A DNA stretch of 64,000 nucleotides from Yponomeuta sedellus (GCA_934045075.1 OW203745.1:15620768-15684767), one strand, 5' to 3'; shown: positions 24,829 to 35,562, counted from the first letter of the stretch. Notes: generated by a model not told the origin, from the letters alone. A program made the numbers and translations.

Positions 24829-25125
24829 ATGGAATCAGGCGTTATTTTGCGCAAATCCATAATAGCATTAAAATGAGAAAATCACTTTGCTGAATTCCGT
24901 CAAAAATCTCACAAGTACCATCTTCTTCTTCAGGCTATATTAGTTTATATTCAAGTACCATGCGGTTAGTTAATGCACCGAAATTTTTCAAGCAGAAGCA
25001 AGACACGAACACGCCACCAACACTTGTTTCTGCTTGAACAAGTGGGAGGGAGGGCGGTGCATTAACTAACCGCATGGTGCTTGTGGGATTTTTGGCGGAA
25101 TTTAGCAAAGTAATTTTCGCATTTT
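24829..25125. mobile_element. Foldback DNA element with long terminal inverted repeats
   Basis: The left arm AATCACTTTGCTGAATTCCG...CACAAGTACCATGCGGTTAGTTAATGCACC is mirrored on the right (GGTGCATTAACTAACCGCAT, GCTTGTGGGATTTTTGGCGG, GCAAAGTAATTTT). A 28-bp LINE tail (CTTCTTCTTCAGGCTATAT) interrupts the left arm at about 24920. It shares arms with 8762-8861 and 44653-45740. Confidence 0.75.
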
Positions 25126-25366
25126 TCCAAGCGCTTCCGTGCTTCGCAAGGCACGTTAAGCCGTTGGTGCCGGCTGTAATGCCAGCCGTTAAGTCATGTC
25201 AGAGGCCTTATGGGCGGCTTGATAACTTCTGACAGTAAGGCCCGCCACTGTCCTACAATCCTCCACCAACCCGGACTTGGCCCCCGTGGTGGAGTATGGC
25301 CTAACCTTCATGCGATGCGGGAAGAGACCCGTGCCTCAGCAGTGGGGGCATACAAGGGTTGATATC
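25126..25366 (+). repeat. 5S-derived SINE, 5'-truncated
   Basis: Runs from AGCGCTTCCGTGCTTCGCAA to GGGTTGATATC and lacks the 5S head. It directly abuts the foldback element's right arm. Confidence 0.75.
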
Positions 25367-25392
25367 GGGTCTAATTGCGAATATTTAATTCA

Positions 25393-25497
25393 TTAATAGC
25401 TGAGCCCCGCGGTGATATCCGCGTATCATCGATTTCCCCATGGGAATAAGATAGCGTATCTGTTAATCCAGGGTGTCAGCTAACTCCATACCAAATT
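25393..25497 (-). repeat. Helitron-like 3' end, fragment
   Basis: Minus strand: GTTAGCTGACACCCTGGATT, ATCTTATTCCCATGGGG, then CCGCGG hairpin sequence. Same family as 56560-56782. Confidence 0.5.
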
Positions 25498-25509
25498 ATG
25501 TTATTATTA

Positions 25510-25720
25510 GTGTGATATATAGATAGATAGAGATAGAGAACACTTTATTGTACATAAAAAAGGAAATTACACAGATATTTCTTAACCTAAGAGTAGAGAC
25601 GGCGGCCTTATCACTAAAAGTGATCTCTTCCAGACAACCTTTGGATGGACAGGAGCAATACATTGGAGAAGGAAGTAGACGTACAAATAAATCAAAATAT
25701 TTCAGATACATTGAATAAAA
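25510..25720 (-). repeat. LINE 3' end (AATAAAGTGTTCTCTATCT family)
   Basis: Minus strand: CAAAGGTTGTCTGGAAGAGA, TCACTTTTAGTGATAAGGCC, AAGAAATATCTGTGTAATTT and CAATAAAGTGTTCTC followed by (TCTA) units. Related to 31187, 58375 and the segment before the (CTGT)n tract. Confidence 0.65.
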
Positions 25721-25834
25721 CATGCTTAATTAAGAAAATAATTATACTAACCCTAAATAGATACATACAAATAATGTGTAAGTATAATAATATACTTACA
25801 TAAATAGAAAGTGATATAAAATATATATTTTATA

Positions 25835-26026
25835 TAAGTACAATTAAATGACTTGTGTTATAGGTGCTAAGTCGACGATATATTTAATACAATAAATACA
25901 TAGCTAACATCCAAGACCCGAGACAAACTAGAAAAGTTCGTTTCCTAGTTTGACCTGGCCGGGGATCGAACCCGAGCCCTTCGGTTGCACAGTCAGCGTG
26001 CCAAACCGCTGCGCCACCGAGGCCGA
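25835..26026 (-). repeat. tRNA-derived SINE family D
   Basis: Minus strand: head CGGCCTCGGTGGCGCAGCGG, GTTTGGCACGCTGACTG, B box GGTTCGATCCCC, then GTCTCGGGTCTTGGATGTTA and CACAAGTCATTTAATTGTAC. This is the most complete copy. Confidence 0.75.
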
Positions 26027-26029
26027 ATA

Positions 26030-26869
26030 TTTATTTATTATTATAAACGGTTCTAGTCTATGTCCGTGTCCACCCTGAAGGTCTTTCTCAAATACTAGCA
26101 ATAAAAGAATAGGTATTTTTCTACGTAACAGTGAAATTAATTAGTGAGACAAAGTTCAAAGTAGTGTCAAAATGGCGTGGATAGTGAAATTCATCTCGTC
26201 ATTTGAAAATCATGTAAGTTTATTGATAATTTTATTAGCATTGCAAGTATAATAATCGGATAGGGAATTTTATGCAGATTGTAGTGATATATAACACTTA
26301 TTGAATAATTACGTAGTTGTACTTTCTCTAATTTGAGAAATGCGGAACTGTGTCCACCAAAAAATTGCAAAAAAATGGCGGTGCGAAATGACCCTGCACT
26401 ATGCGGTACCTTTGAACTTTTCTTTGCCCGAGCGCGTCGAGCGCCAGTAGGGTTAAGATTTTCTCGTGTCACTCGAAGAAAGATGTCTTTTGTCTTTCTT
26501 AGAGTGACGTCACGCCTATTGAAAGATCAGGGGGGTGAACCTATAAATAATAGTCAAAAGACAATGACTGCAGAGACATGTGTGCAAAACAAGTGAATGA
26601 TGTCACACTGTGTCTTGTAGCCGCAGATCCTGGGAGGATTAGGGCGGTAACTGCTAGTAACTGAAGGAAATTAGTTCATTTAGGATTATGACCCAATCGC
26701 AAATCTGTCCTAAATAAAATGTGGGTACAACGTATTATTGAAATAATTCTGAATATAACATTTCGTCTCGCAACATTATACCAAACGTGAGAACTGTTTC
26801 TCGTTAGTGAAACCAGTTTTTCGAAGAAATTTATATTATAACACATACAGTTTTCTAGCGGGTTGGATA
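26030..26869. other. Unassigned DNA, including a possible first exon
   Basis: 26172-26213 reads MAWIVKFISSFENH from a good start context (TCAAAATGG) and is followed at once by GTAAGT, as a first coding exon would be. No partner exon was found, so this is only a possibility. An 87-codon plus-strand frame (26333-26596) has no known domain. Confidence 0.2.
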
Positions 26870-27003
26870 TCGCAGTTTTCGAACTGTGGTCCCCAACCGC
26901 ATGCCCAGCGTGGGGATTATGGGCACTACCCCAATGATGGCACAAAGTGTTGCGCTCATTAGGGGAGGCCTATGTCCAGCAGTGGACTAGTACAGCCAGA
27001 CGA
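26870..27003 (+). pseudogene. LINE polymerase C-terminal relic
   Basis: CGCTCATTAGGGGAGGCCTATGTCCAGCAGTGGACTA is the same end as in the 23652 relic (the EEGY...QWT region), but the frame is broken and the upstream part differs (CCCAGCGTGGGGATTATGGG). Confidence 0.5.
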
Positions 27004-27321
27004 CGACCGTTTTCTAAAACTGTATGTTTTATAAATTTATAAATTATAAATTTCCATTTGACGAGCTCAATTTTAGTAAAAAATATGTACTAAACGTTTC
27101 TTTCTTGGAGGTTCTTGTCTTTTTTCGATACTGAGGAAACAATTTTTAGATTATGCTAGCATAATTATGCTACTGTTGTTGGTTCATATTTCACGCAGTC
27201 AGGGAGCAATGAAGCAAACAATATTTTTGCATAGAGTTCTCTCTCACAACATTATCAAATAGTTGGCTAGTACCTTTCTTCGATTAATCTAGCTGTACAA
27301 ATACTGTTCTCAGTATAAATT

Positions 27322-27540
27322 GTTCGTTGGTGCCGGCTGTCATGTAATGGCAGTCGTTAAGACAATGACACGTCAGAGGCCTTGGGCGGCTTGATAACTT
27401 CTGACAGTAAGGCCCGCCACTGTCTTACAATCCTCCACCAACCCGGACTTGGCCCCCGTGGTGGAGAATGGCCTAACATTACTGCGATGCAGGAAGAGAC
27501 CCGTGCCCCAGCAGTGGGGATATACAAGAGTTGATAACGA
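27322..27540 (+). repeat. 5S-derived SINE, 5'-truncated
   Basis: From TTCGTTGGTGCCGGCTGTCA to AAGAGTTGATAACG with the usual body; a 10-bp change near 27361. Confidence 0.75.
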
Positions 27541-27842
27541 ACGATAACGTATAAATTATTCAAACCTACCCTATTAAAAATCCGCATCTATCACATTGAG
27601 TTACGCGACGCCCCCCGCTCATACCCGTATAGAATCTGACACTATTACATTTTGTTTGAAATAGAACGCGTAGTCGGCTCTGCGGTTTCCGGAGTCCTTT
27701 CCTAGTACCACATGTGGGGGACAACAGTGTACGCAGTGGGATCATAGACTACGTTATTTTAGTGTCAAATGTTTGATGAAATTATTTTGTGGTTTCTCCA
27801 ATATTATTCGGTTTTTAACTTAATCCACATCTTGCTAACTGT

Positions 27843-28008
27843 GAAGGAAAACATTGTGAGGAAACCTGAGTGTATGAGTTGTTCAAATACCTCAGCGCTT
27901 GAAATTGTCAATCCGCGGTGGGCACGCGTGGTAATTAAGCCCATATTCTCTCTCTGAGAGAAGACCTGTGCCCTGCAGTGGGACGTTTACATTTTACAAA
28001 AAAAAAAA
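27843..28008 (+). repeat. SINE family C1, 5'-truncated
   Basis: GTGAAGGAAAACATTGTGAG, AATTGTCAATCCGCGGTGGG, TCTCTCTCTGAGAGAAGACC and CAGTGGGACGTTTA, then A-run. Confidence 0.75.
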
Positions 28009-28059
28009 AATACATTTTAATACTAATAAAGTGCAAGTAACAAAAATTACGGTTCAGAT

Positions 28060-28222
28060 TTTTGCTGGGTTCGCGACCCGCGTTTTTGGTGGGATGACGA
28101 TCTGCGAAAAACTGCCGGCAGATGCTGGATGCGGCAAGCTGAAGACAGGGCACTATGGCGCTCATTAGGGGAGGGCTATGTCCAGCAGTGGACTACATAA
28201 TATAGCCCGAAGAAGAAGAAGC
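28060..28222 (+). pseudogene. LINE polymerase C-terminal fragment with (GAA)n tail
   Basis: GGTGGGATGACGATCTGCGA to CAGCAGTGGACTACATAATA, then GCCCGAAGAAGAAGAAG. It encodes WDDDLRK and MRQAEDRALWRSL as in the 23652 copy, with a diverged 5' edge. Confidence 0.75.
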
Positions 28223-28233
28223 GTGGTGATTAG

Positions 28234-28320
28234 ACGACCTCTGTGGCGTAGCGGTAGCGCGTCTGCCACCATGCAAGAGGTGGTACTAGTGTGGGGCCAG
28301 AAGCAATGTATGTGCCTGTA
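28234..28320 (+). repeat. tRNA-derived SINE family E fragment
   Basis: ACCTCTGTGGCGTAGCGGTA, GCGTCTGCCACCATGCAAGA. A longer copy at 55352 retains the B box GGTTCGAATCCC. Confidence 0.55.
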
Positions 28321-28324
28321 TGTA

Positions 28325-28754
28325 AATGTTATGTTATGTTATGTTAAACCCGTACCCTACTCCCTCTAAAGTGGTGAAGCAGAGCAGTCCTGGCTTCTCA
28401 TTCGAAGGACGTGGGTGCAAGTGCTGTAACGATACTTCTTTATAGTATTAAGGCAGTGGCTGAAAACCAGCGCTGTCCGGGGCTGACCCGGGTGAGCCAG
28501 CTGAGCCACTACCTTTTGCCTTATTTTATAATATCTAGTTTTAAGTCTTACTTTGTTTAAGTTGTTTTTCATGAGGCAATAAAATTCTTTTTATTCTTAT
28601 TATAGCTGCTGGCCGGCGTAGCCATCTAGGCAGAGTTTAAATTATTTGAAGAATATCGTTACGTTTTGTTTAGGTGTCAGTCGTGTTGAGACTCGCAGCT
28701 AGGCTAAGTTTTCGTGGGATAAAAAATATAATAAAAATAAAGTATTGTTTCGCT
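28325..28754. other. Intergenic DNA, nothing recognised
   Basis: Contains a short TGTTA microsatellite (28328-28345) and AATAAAATTCTTTTTATTCT near 28576, which resembles a LINE 3' end. Confidence 0.35.
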
Positions 28755-29025
28755 AACGGTGAAGGAAAACATCGTGAGGAAACCCGCGGCTTGGTTGGCT
28801 CCGCACGTATTGACTAGTCTTTCCTGTGGGCTAGGCTGACTAAGCTGTCAGGATGGTATAGGTGCTGGGCAAGCCTACACCATCTATAAAACCATGACCC
28901 AGGCACTACAGCGTCGGAGTGGTCCCTTCACCCATCTAGTGTGAGTGAAGATACCACTGGACGCTGTATAAATCATCTCATTAAGTAGATGCAAAAAGGC
29001 CAATATTATTATTATTATTATTGTT
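28755..29025 (+). repeat. SINE family C2 with (ATT)n tail
   Basis: GGTGAAGGAAAACATCGTGA, CCTGTGGGCTAGGCTGACTA, CACTACAGCGTCGGAGTGGT and GATGCAAAAAGGCCAATATT followed by ATT repeats. The tRNA-like head is missing; the fuller copies are at 46089 and 58517. Confidence 0.8.
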
Positions 29026-29061
29026 TCTAATTTAGAGTTTTAATAACTACAGCGCTACAGT

Positions 29062-29290
29062 ACCAATGACTTTTTTTTCTGAGTTACGTGCGTTTGTGAA
29101 TTTGAAGTAGCAATACCACTCGCTGACGGGGCAGGAAAACATTGTGTGGAAGCCCCGAGTCCCTGAGTTTACTTCAGCGGTTGGAATTGACAATCCGCGG
29201 TAGACACGTGTGGCAGTGAAGGCTTTATTTACTCTCTCTCTCTCTAAGAGAAAATCTGGGCCCTTCATTAAGACGTATATAGACTGCTTT
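29062..29290 (+). repeat. SINE family C1, diverged
   Basis: CAGTACCAATGACTTTT, AATACCACTCGCTGACGGGG, GGAAAACATTGTGTGGAAGC and CTCTCTCTCTCTAAGAGAAA. Confidence 0.65.
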
Positions 29291-29302
29291 ATGTACTCTC
29301 TC

Positions 29303-29620
29303 GCGGCCTAGTCAAACCGAGTGATTGGAATCAATCACTTGCGTTAAGCAACAACAGGCGCGGTCAGGTGCGGGATGGGTGACCGTCCCGTGACTACCGC
29401 TAGTGGCATTTTTTCCGAGCGCTTCCGTGCTTCGCAGGGCACGTTAAGCCATGTCGGAGGCCTTATGGGCGGCTTGATAACTTCTGACAGTAAGGCCCGC
29501 CACTGTCTTACAATCCTCCACCAACCCGGACTTGGCCCCCGTGGTGGAGTATGGCCTAACCTTTCTGCAGTATAGGAAGAGACCCGTGCTCCAACAGTGG
29601 GGACATATAAGGGTTGATAT
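29303..29620 (+). repeat. 5S-derived SINE, near full length
   Basis: 5S-like head with TTAAGCAACAACAGGCGCGG and GGATGGGTGACCGTCCCGTG, then the body to AAGGGTTGATATG. A roughly 30-bp internal deletion removes CGTTGGTGCCGGCTGTCATG. Confidence 0.85.
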
Positions 29621-29879
29621 GTCCAGTCATGTTAGACCATTTTAAAGACCCCTGTATAATGTTATTTTATCTGAATATTTAATCTATGTCTGCCTGAACG
29701 GACTCCATCACGATTTATTAAACTAAGGAAGAGATAGGCGATGCTCGTAGCCATGACAAAGCTCCGCTTCTTAATATGCAGTAAACCGACTGCCCTATTT
29801 GCACACATGTTGTTCTTCTTCCATCTAGTTCAGAGGTTCTCAAACTTATTTCGTCCACAATTTACATTGAGCAGCTTAT

Positions 29880-30540
29880 ATTAATATTAAATTTCTGCAA
29901 GCCTTAAAGTAGTTTACATTAATTACAATAAAAAAATGAGTATGAATGAACTACTAAGAAGAAATAGTCCTTTTTAGTAGTTCATAGTTCCAGTTTTCGT
30001 ACCTTTTGTCTTGTTTTTATTCACATATGATAAAATGAGTGCTTTGAGGTAAATGAACAAAATTTATCATTAGCGTTTATAATCGCTAACATTTGTTTTA
30101 ACTGCAAGACTTAAAGTAGTTTGCAGTAAAAATAGTTCTCTTTAGTAGTACATAGTTCCAGTTCTCGTATCTTTTGTCTTGCCTTAATTCGCAAATGACA
30201 ATAATAAATATTCATATTACACAGATCTCGTTAGCCCTATACTAAGTGACTTGTGTTATAGGCGCTAACTCGACGATAGATTTAATACAATAAATACATA
30301 GATAACATCCAAGACCCGAGACAAACTAGAAAAGTTCGTTTCCTAGATTGACCAGGCCGGGGATCGAACCCGAGACCTTTGGTTTTACAGTCAGCGTGCC
30401 AAACCGCTGCGCCGCCGAGGTCGTCATATGAAACTCTGATAAAACTCTTTACTTTCCAATAACATGTATGGCATTCGTCTACAATTGCTAACATTTATTT
30501 TAACTGCAAGCCTTGAAGTAGTTTACATTGCAAGGCAGTA
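29880..30540 (+). repeat. Diverged direct repeats (CTGCAAGCCTTAAAGTAGTTT)
   Basis: Copies begin near 29896, 30103 and 30503 and share CTGCAAG, TTAAAGTAGTTT and, in the first two, CATAGTTCCAGTT with CTTTTGTCTTG. The third is separated by the SINE at 30208. Confidence 0.55.
30208..30424 (-). repeat. tRNA-derived SINE family D
   Basis: Minus strand: ACCTCGGCGGCGCAGCGGTT, B box GGTTCGATCCCC, CTTGGATGTTATCTATGTAT and AACGAGATCTGTGTAATATG end. Confidence 0.75.
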
Positions 30541-30930
30541 AAATTCAAGGTTGTCTAATCTGAGGGGACCTTTACGCAGTCTAAATCGATTTTATGCACA
30601 TGTTTAGCAGACTGGGTGGCGACAGATGGTCTGCGTCTGCTCTAACCGAACCATTTGGCAGTGACTCCTGGTTTCTTGCAGTTGGTACTGGAAGAGGTGT
30701 CCTTTTCTAGTGGTGATCTAATGACCTCCGGCCTAAAGTTATTAGTGCTGTAAGACGGGTCTTTGTTCGTCGGTTCTGGTTGATCAACCGTCTGTGGCGT
30801 GTTAGTTTATTGCCATGCGATTTGCGATCAGGATGAATGAGGGTTTTAGGTTTATCGGTTCGTGGATGTTTATGCAGTTGCTTCTACGAAACAAAAGAGA
30901 TATGTTATATTTGTGTAGATAGATATATAG
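30541..30930. other. Intergenic DNA, nothing recognised
   Basis: No supported open frame or shared repeat. Confidence 0.4.
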
Positions 30931-30933
30931 ATA

Positions 30934-31180
30934 CAGTCTATTTATTCTTACTTGTCCAATTTAGTAAACAAGATTCTACCCTTAAACTGTGACTTTTTAG
31001 TCCAAAACTGCCATATTTCCATAAATGAACTAACCTGGAACACTCTTTTAGATAACACGCTGCCAATTTTATAAACATAGTTCATGAATTTGCGAGAAAA
31101 TGTCTAGCTTAGGCATCTAATCTCAATTTTAAGGTTAGAATCTTGTGTACTAAATTGGACAAGTAAGAATAAATAGACTG
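30934..31180. mobile_element. MITE with about 50-bp inverted repeats and TA duplication (Tc1/mariner-like ends)
   Basis: Ends are CAGTCTATTTATTCTTACTT and its reverse complement; the arms continue GTCCAATTTAGTA and CAAGATTCTA. TA flanks both ends (30932-30933, 31181-31182). TA targets and CAGT termini are typical of Tc1/mariner-type elements. It split a LINE 3' tail, now at 31183-31345. Confidence 0.85.
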
Positions 31181-31182
31181 TA

Positions 31183-31345
31183 GTGGTAGAGAACACTTTA
31201 TTGTACATAAAAATGGAAATTACGCAGATATTTCTTAACCTAAGAGTACAAACGGCGGCCTTATCACTAAAAGTGATCTCTTCCAGACAACCTTTGGGTG
31301 GACTGGACTAATATACTGAAGAAGGAAGTAGATGTGCAAATATAC
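31183..31345 (-). repeat. LINE 3' end (AATAAAGTGTTCTCTA family)
   Basis: Minus strand: TTGTCTGGAAGAGATCACTT, AGTGATAAGGCCGCCG and CAATAAAGTGTTCTCTACCA. Its (TCTA) tail lies on the other side of the MITE at 30917-30933. Confidence 0.65.
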
Positions 31346-31727
31346 AAGATTATAAGAAAGGTATAAATGAATACATGCCTAAACAATAGTGTACATATAG
31401 TTATCAACAGATAAATAGTAATAATTTACATAAATACACAAAATAAAAAATATATATTATTATTATTATATAAATACATAAACATATTAACATACGTTTA
31501 TATGTTTTAATAACATATTATATAAAAACTTATTAGAATATACATATTGAAAGGGCATTACATAAAACACAAACAACAACAGATCAATATTACGGATTAC
31601 TTCAGTGCTACTAGCGTACTAGCGTGATAGAATTCCTTTAATAATAATTGTATAATAATTTTTACTTTAAAACTATAGTACATATTTTTATATTAATCGG
31701 GTCTGATCGCGGTTATTGCAAGAAGCG
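31346..31727. other. AT-rich DNA, nothing recognised
   Basis: Long AT-rich stretch with short (ATT) and (TA) runs. No gene seen. Confidence 0.4.
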
Positions 31728-32074
31728 CTCGTGGCCAAGTAGAACCGAGTGATTGGAATCCATCACTTGATTTAACAAACAACAGATGCCGCCAGGTACT
31801 GGATGGGTGACCATCCCGTGACTACAGGTATTGGTATTTTTACCGAGCGCTTCCGTGCTTCGCTAGACAACTGGCATGTAATGGCAGTCGCTAAGCGATG
31901 TCACAGTGCTTATGGGCGCGGGCGGCTTGATAACTTCTGACAGTAAGGCCCGCCACTGTCTTTCAATCCTTCACCGACCCGGACTTGGCCCCCGTGGTGG
32001 AGCATGGCCTAACTTTCCTGCGATGCAGGAAGAGACCCGTGCCCCAGCAGTGGGAACATACGGAGGGTTGATAT
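31728..32074 (+). repeat. 5S-derived SINE, near full length
   Basis: GCTCGTGGCCAAGTAGAACC, GGATGGGTGACCATCCCGTG, then body to GGAGGGTTGATATC. The A-box region is diverged (TTTAACAAACAACAGATGCC). Confidence 0.8.
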
Positions 32075-32335
32075 CATACCAATGCAAGTTTCCTTCAATA
32101 ATAAAATAGACAAAGAATCGATCTGTCAAGGCACGTGTGGGTTCGGTATATTTACCTACTTATGGCGGCGCATTCCTTCCAAAGCTCCTCCATTCATAGT
32201 CCAATATTAGTCGAGGCAAGAGGCAGAACACGTAACGTGTCACGTATGGAATACTAACCAGAGGAGAGGGGAAAACGCGTGTTTTAACCAGATTCCGAAA
32301 TCAGAGGGGTTTGTTGTTCGAGCGTATGTATCTTC

Positions 32336-32480
32336 TTCTTCAGGCTATATTATGTAGTCCACTGGATATAGCCCTCCCCTAATAAGTGCCATAGCGCCCT
32401 GTCTTCAGCTTGCCGCATCCAACATCTGCCGGCAGTTTTTCGCAGATCGTCATCCCACGTGGTCGGAGAGCGTCCGTATG
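32336..32480 (-). pseudogene. LINE polymerase C-terminal fragment with (GAA)n tail
   Basis: Minus strand: GGTGGGATGACGATCTGCGA reads ending in TGGACTACATAATATAGCCTGAAGAAGAAG in order. It is the same element end as 23652 and 28060. Confidence 0.75.
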
Positions 32481-32708
32481 TAGGTGTGGCGCGAATCGAG
32501 ACGTGAAAATAATGGTGAAGCTATAAATACTATTCATAGGTCCTACAGTATTATTAAACTAGCTAGAAAAAAGATTCTTAATATAGCTATTAATCACTTG
32601 TTGTTGTTGTGTGTTCAATTGTTGAATGTTGAATTTTTTGGACATTTATACACGGTCGATCCTACAACGTGTGTAGGATCGACCTACAACTTATAATATA
32701 AGCTTATG

Positions 32709-32842
32709 TAATAAAAACTATATTTACACGGATTTTACTCGTTTAATTTTACAATTTTGCGACGTTTCGGCACTTTTTCAAGTGCCACGGTACTTGAAAA
32801 AGTGAAAAACGAGTAAAATCCGTATAAATATTGTTTTTATTA
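32709..32842. mobile_element. Foldback MITE, about 134 bp
   Basis: The left arm TAATAAAAACTATATTTACA, CGGATTTTACTCGTTT, CACTTTTTCAAGTGCC is mirrored by the right arm ending ATATTGTTTTTATTA. A single arm also occurs at 10135-10215. Confidence 0.75.
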
Positions 32843-32984
32843 TGTCTCGGGCTCGTGTATTCTTAGAAAATACTATAAGCTTATGTTTAAGTTTTATGAT
32901 TTACTGAGACTATTTTAATGTAAATGTACAAATTTAAAGTCGATCAACCCACATATCGAATTGTTATTATAAACCTTATTATAC

Positions 32985-33185
32985 TCGTAAGCTTTAACCC
33001 CGGCATCGCCCGCGGTAGAAATTATCCCGCGGGAATGCATTACCGAGATATCAAGTATTCTATGTCTCCATTCAGATCTTCTACTATCTGTACGCCAACT
33101 TTCATGTAAATCGGTTCAGCTGTTATTGCGAAATTGATTAATAACCATCCGAACAACTTCACAAACTTACACATTTGTATTATTA
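32985..33185 (-). repeat. Helitron-like or related dispersed repeat
   Basis: CCCGCGGTAGAAATTATCCCGCGGG is a GC-rich hairpin near the left end. TTTCATGTAAATCGGTTCAGCTGTTATTGCG is a phrase common in lepidopteran dispersed repeats. Boundaries were not resolved. Confidence 0.4.
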
Positions 33186-33563
33186 GTTGGATGAAAGGCA
33201 CGCGTCGTTAAGTCCTTAGATAACAGATTCATAAAACATCTTTCCTCCACGTCTAAAATGCAGTTAGAATGCCTTAGATAAGGAAAAATGCCATTGTAAG
33301 CAGCTGCGTTTTACGAGTATTTACAGAAAATAGATAAATAAAATTAAAAAACATTATATTCTAAAATTAGTACCAAATAAATCTTAATAAACGTAACTCT
33401 TTTGGCAACCCGGTTTTATTGTGTTTATAAAATCTTCTTTATACACCTTGTATGGTGAGCAATATCTGTATACGGGGTATTTAAGGCTTCGCCGCCTAGT
33501 AGTGGCGATGCTAAACTACTCAAAAATCTAAGAACTTTTTTGTAAGTAAGGAAGTTAATTATA
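33186..33563. other. Intergenic DNA, nothing recognised
   Basis: AT-rich with no supported open frame or shared repeat. Confidence 0.35.
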
Positions 33564-33955
33564 TGTAGTGGCGATAGCACAGTGCGTAGAACAATGGTCT
33601 CGGAAGCGAGAGGCCCAGATTCGATTCCCAGTGCGGGCATGTACCAATGACTTTGATTTCCAAGTTATGTACATTTGTGAAATCATACTAACAATACCAC
33701 TCGCTAACGGTTAAGGAAAACATCGTGAGGAAATCTGAGGGTCTGAGGTGTTTAAATATCTCAGCGCTTGAAATTGCCCGCCCACGATGGGCACGCGGGG
33801 TAATTAAGCCCATACTCACTCCGAAAGAAGGCCTGTGTCTACATTTATATGTCCATTTTTTGTTTTTTTTGTGTATAATTTGTGTTTTGGCAATAAATGT
33901 AGTTCACTTTCACTTTCTGTGTCAACGTCCTGCAGTGGGAAGTTTATAGATTACA
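33564..33955 (+). repeat. SINE family C1, full length with a later insertion in its 3' end
   Basis: tRNA-like head GTGGCGATAGCACAGTGCG with B box GATTCGATTCCC, body GTTAAGGAAAACATCGTGAG and GGTAATTAAGCCCATACT. About 85 bp (33839-33922, including TTTTTTGTGTATAATTTG and AATAAATGTAG) interrupts the final CCTGCAGTGGGAAGTTTATA. Confidence 0.75.
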
Positions 33956-34606
33956 TTAATAAAAACTTTACAGAGTATGTTGTTAAAAAACCTATTCTGT
34001 ATAGTAGGTAAAATAAAGGCATTGTATTGTTTAAAAAAAATCCCTTTCAAACTGTTTACAGGAAATTCAAAAAGTATTTTTTTTAGGATTTTTCCACAAA
34101 ATCCGCTTACCTCTTCAGCACAGGGTATCCTAGTTTGGTACCAGGGTGAGTGATTATGTTGAGTGGAAGTTTATTTACTCGGATTTAGTAACTTTATCCG
34201 AATAATTTAGTGACGAAAAAAAATTTCTCTGTGGTAACAGAGATATTTTTTTTTGTCACTATTTCCAAGGATGTTTTGTTTCTATTCATTATTTTGTGTT
34301 TTGGTAACAAAATATTTTTAATATATTCTATACGTTTACTTTCCTTTTTCAATTTACGAGCCCTTACGGACACGTCCTCTCTGCTGTTGCGTAGTTTAAA
34401 CTTATTTTATAACTTGCACATGTTTTTTAACATAGTTACACACCATATGCATATTATACATATTTTGAGCTTAGGTATAGTTACACTAACAACTGACCAA
34501 TTTTATGTAAGCTGCAAGTATCCCAAAAAGAAATACCATAGAACTAACATTCTACTTTCCAATAAACTACTTTAGTTTTTAACTTCTTGTAAGATCAATT
34601 AACTAT
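33956..34606. other. AT-rich intergenic DNA with a short inverted repeat
   Basis: AGTGACGAAAAAAAATTTCTCT is mirrored 30 bp later (AGAGATATTTTTTTTTGTCACT) at 34209-34261, a small hairpin. A 121-codon plus-strand frame (34210-34575) starts inside it, shows no domain and is rejected as a gene. Confidence 0.4.
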
Positions 34607-34771
34607 ATAGTCGGTCACCAGATAGTGCGCCCGCAGTTTGGTTTACGACGGAAAATTAAATATATTAAATTAAACTTAAACAAATCATATTCACCTCACG
34701 GCTGCATTTAGAAATCTGACAAATAAAGGAAAAACACTGAAAAGCGTACAACTAAATTCAAATTACAAAAA

Positions 34772-34932
34772 TTGGCAGCTGCGGAGGCGGCTGCTAGACA
34801 CAAATGTGTGAAATATAGCACATTAATGTGTAGTTACTTCTTTGTGCCCTTGGCCATTGAGACCACGGGGGTTTGGGGAGTCCAGGGACTAGCCTTCATA
34901 AAGGAATTAGGGCGTCGCCTGAGGAACCGTGG
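34772..34932 (+). pseudogene. Reverse-transcriptase protein fragment (retroelement Pol C-terminus)
   Basis: The frame AAAEAAARHKCVKYSTL, FFVPLAIETTGVWG, FIKELGRRLRNR resembles the conserved tail of many metazoan retroelement polymerases (phrase F-V-P-x-A-x-E-T-x-G). It lies inside the gypsy LTR remnant, so it is a second insertion or a chimeric junction. It is followed by a perfect palindrome around (TA)n at 34949-34987. Confidence 0.5.
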
Positions 34933-34948
34933 CATGGACTGTCGCTTC

Positions 34949-34987
34949 AAAAACGCAATATATATATATATATATATTGCGTTTTTT
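34949..34987. repeat. Perfect palindrome around (TA)n
   Basis: AAAAACGCAA, (TA)n, TTGCGTTTTT: arms meet in the TA run. Confidence 0.75.
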
Positions 34988-35562
34988 TATTTTATTTTAG
35001 TACTTTGGACAGAACGTTTGTGGATGTATATTTCTATGCTCGTGTAAGATTGTGTTCAATAAGTCACAGTTACTGTGTAATTATTAATAACAAAAAAATC
35101 GTAAAAAAAATCCTCTGTGGAGAGCCGCCACGTCAACTTACTTTCATCAAAGTTTCAATGGGTTTTTCCTATTTGACAAGCCTATACTCAAGTACGCTAA
35201 AATGATTCACGCATGCCGTTCAATCGAAAAACAATCACACAATCAGAACTAATCAAGCATGTGGATTTTACGAGCGCACGCCTTGCTTGACGTGACCCAT
35301 TGTTTAGCTAGGCCGTCCAAATATTCTGAGAAGTACAATTTATTAGGCAGCAAACGCTGCTGGGAAATTCCCAACTTCTTGGTAAAATTGTGCAAGACAT
35401 TTGCATAACCTTCGCATCGGTAAAAGACGGTAAACAGAATGTACTGTCTATAGCATCAAAGTGTGTGTGTTCATCCCAATAACATACTCGTATTATGAAT
35501 GCGAAAGTTTGTGAAGATGTTAGTCTGAAAAGGTCCGTTAGAAGCCCACTCTCGACACTCGA

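Larger units (their letters stand above)
34613..35130 (-). mobile_element. Remnant Ty3/gypsy 5' LTR with primer-binding site, interrupted
   Basis: GGTCACCA at 34613-34620 is the reverse of the TGGTGACC tRNA-Trp-type primer site, directly followed by an LTR matching that of the 49160-53026 element (GCGCCCGCAGTTTGGTTT, CTCACGGCTGCATTTAGAAA, TCCTCTGTGGAGAGCCGCCA). About 320 bp of unrelated sequence (34770-35085) sits inside the LTR. Confidence 0.75.

Noticed and set aside
34210..34575. 121-codon plus-strand frame
   Set aside because: AT-rich composition, no domain, begins within a hairpin; likely chance.
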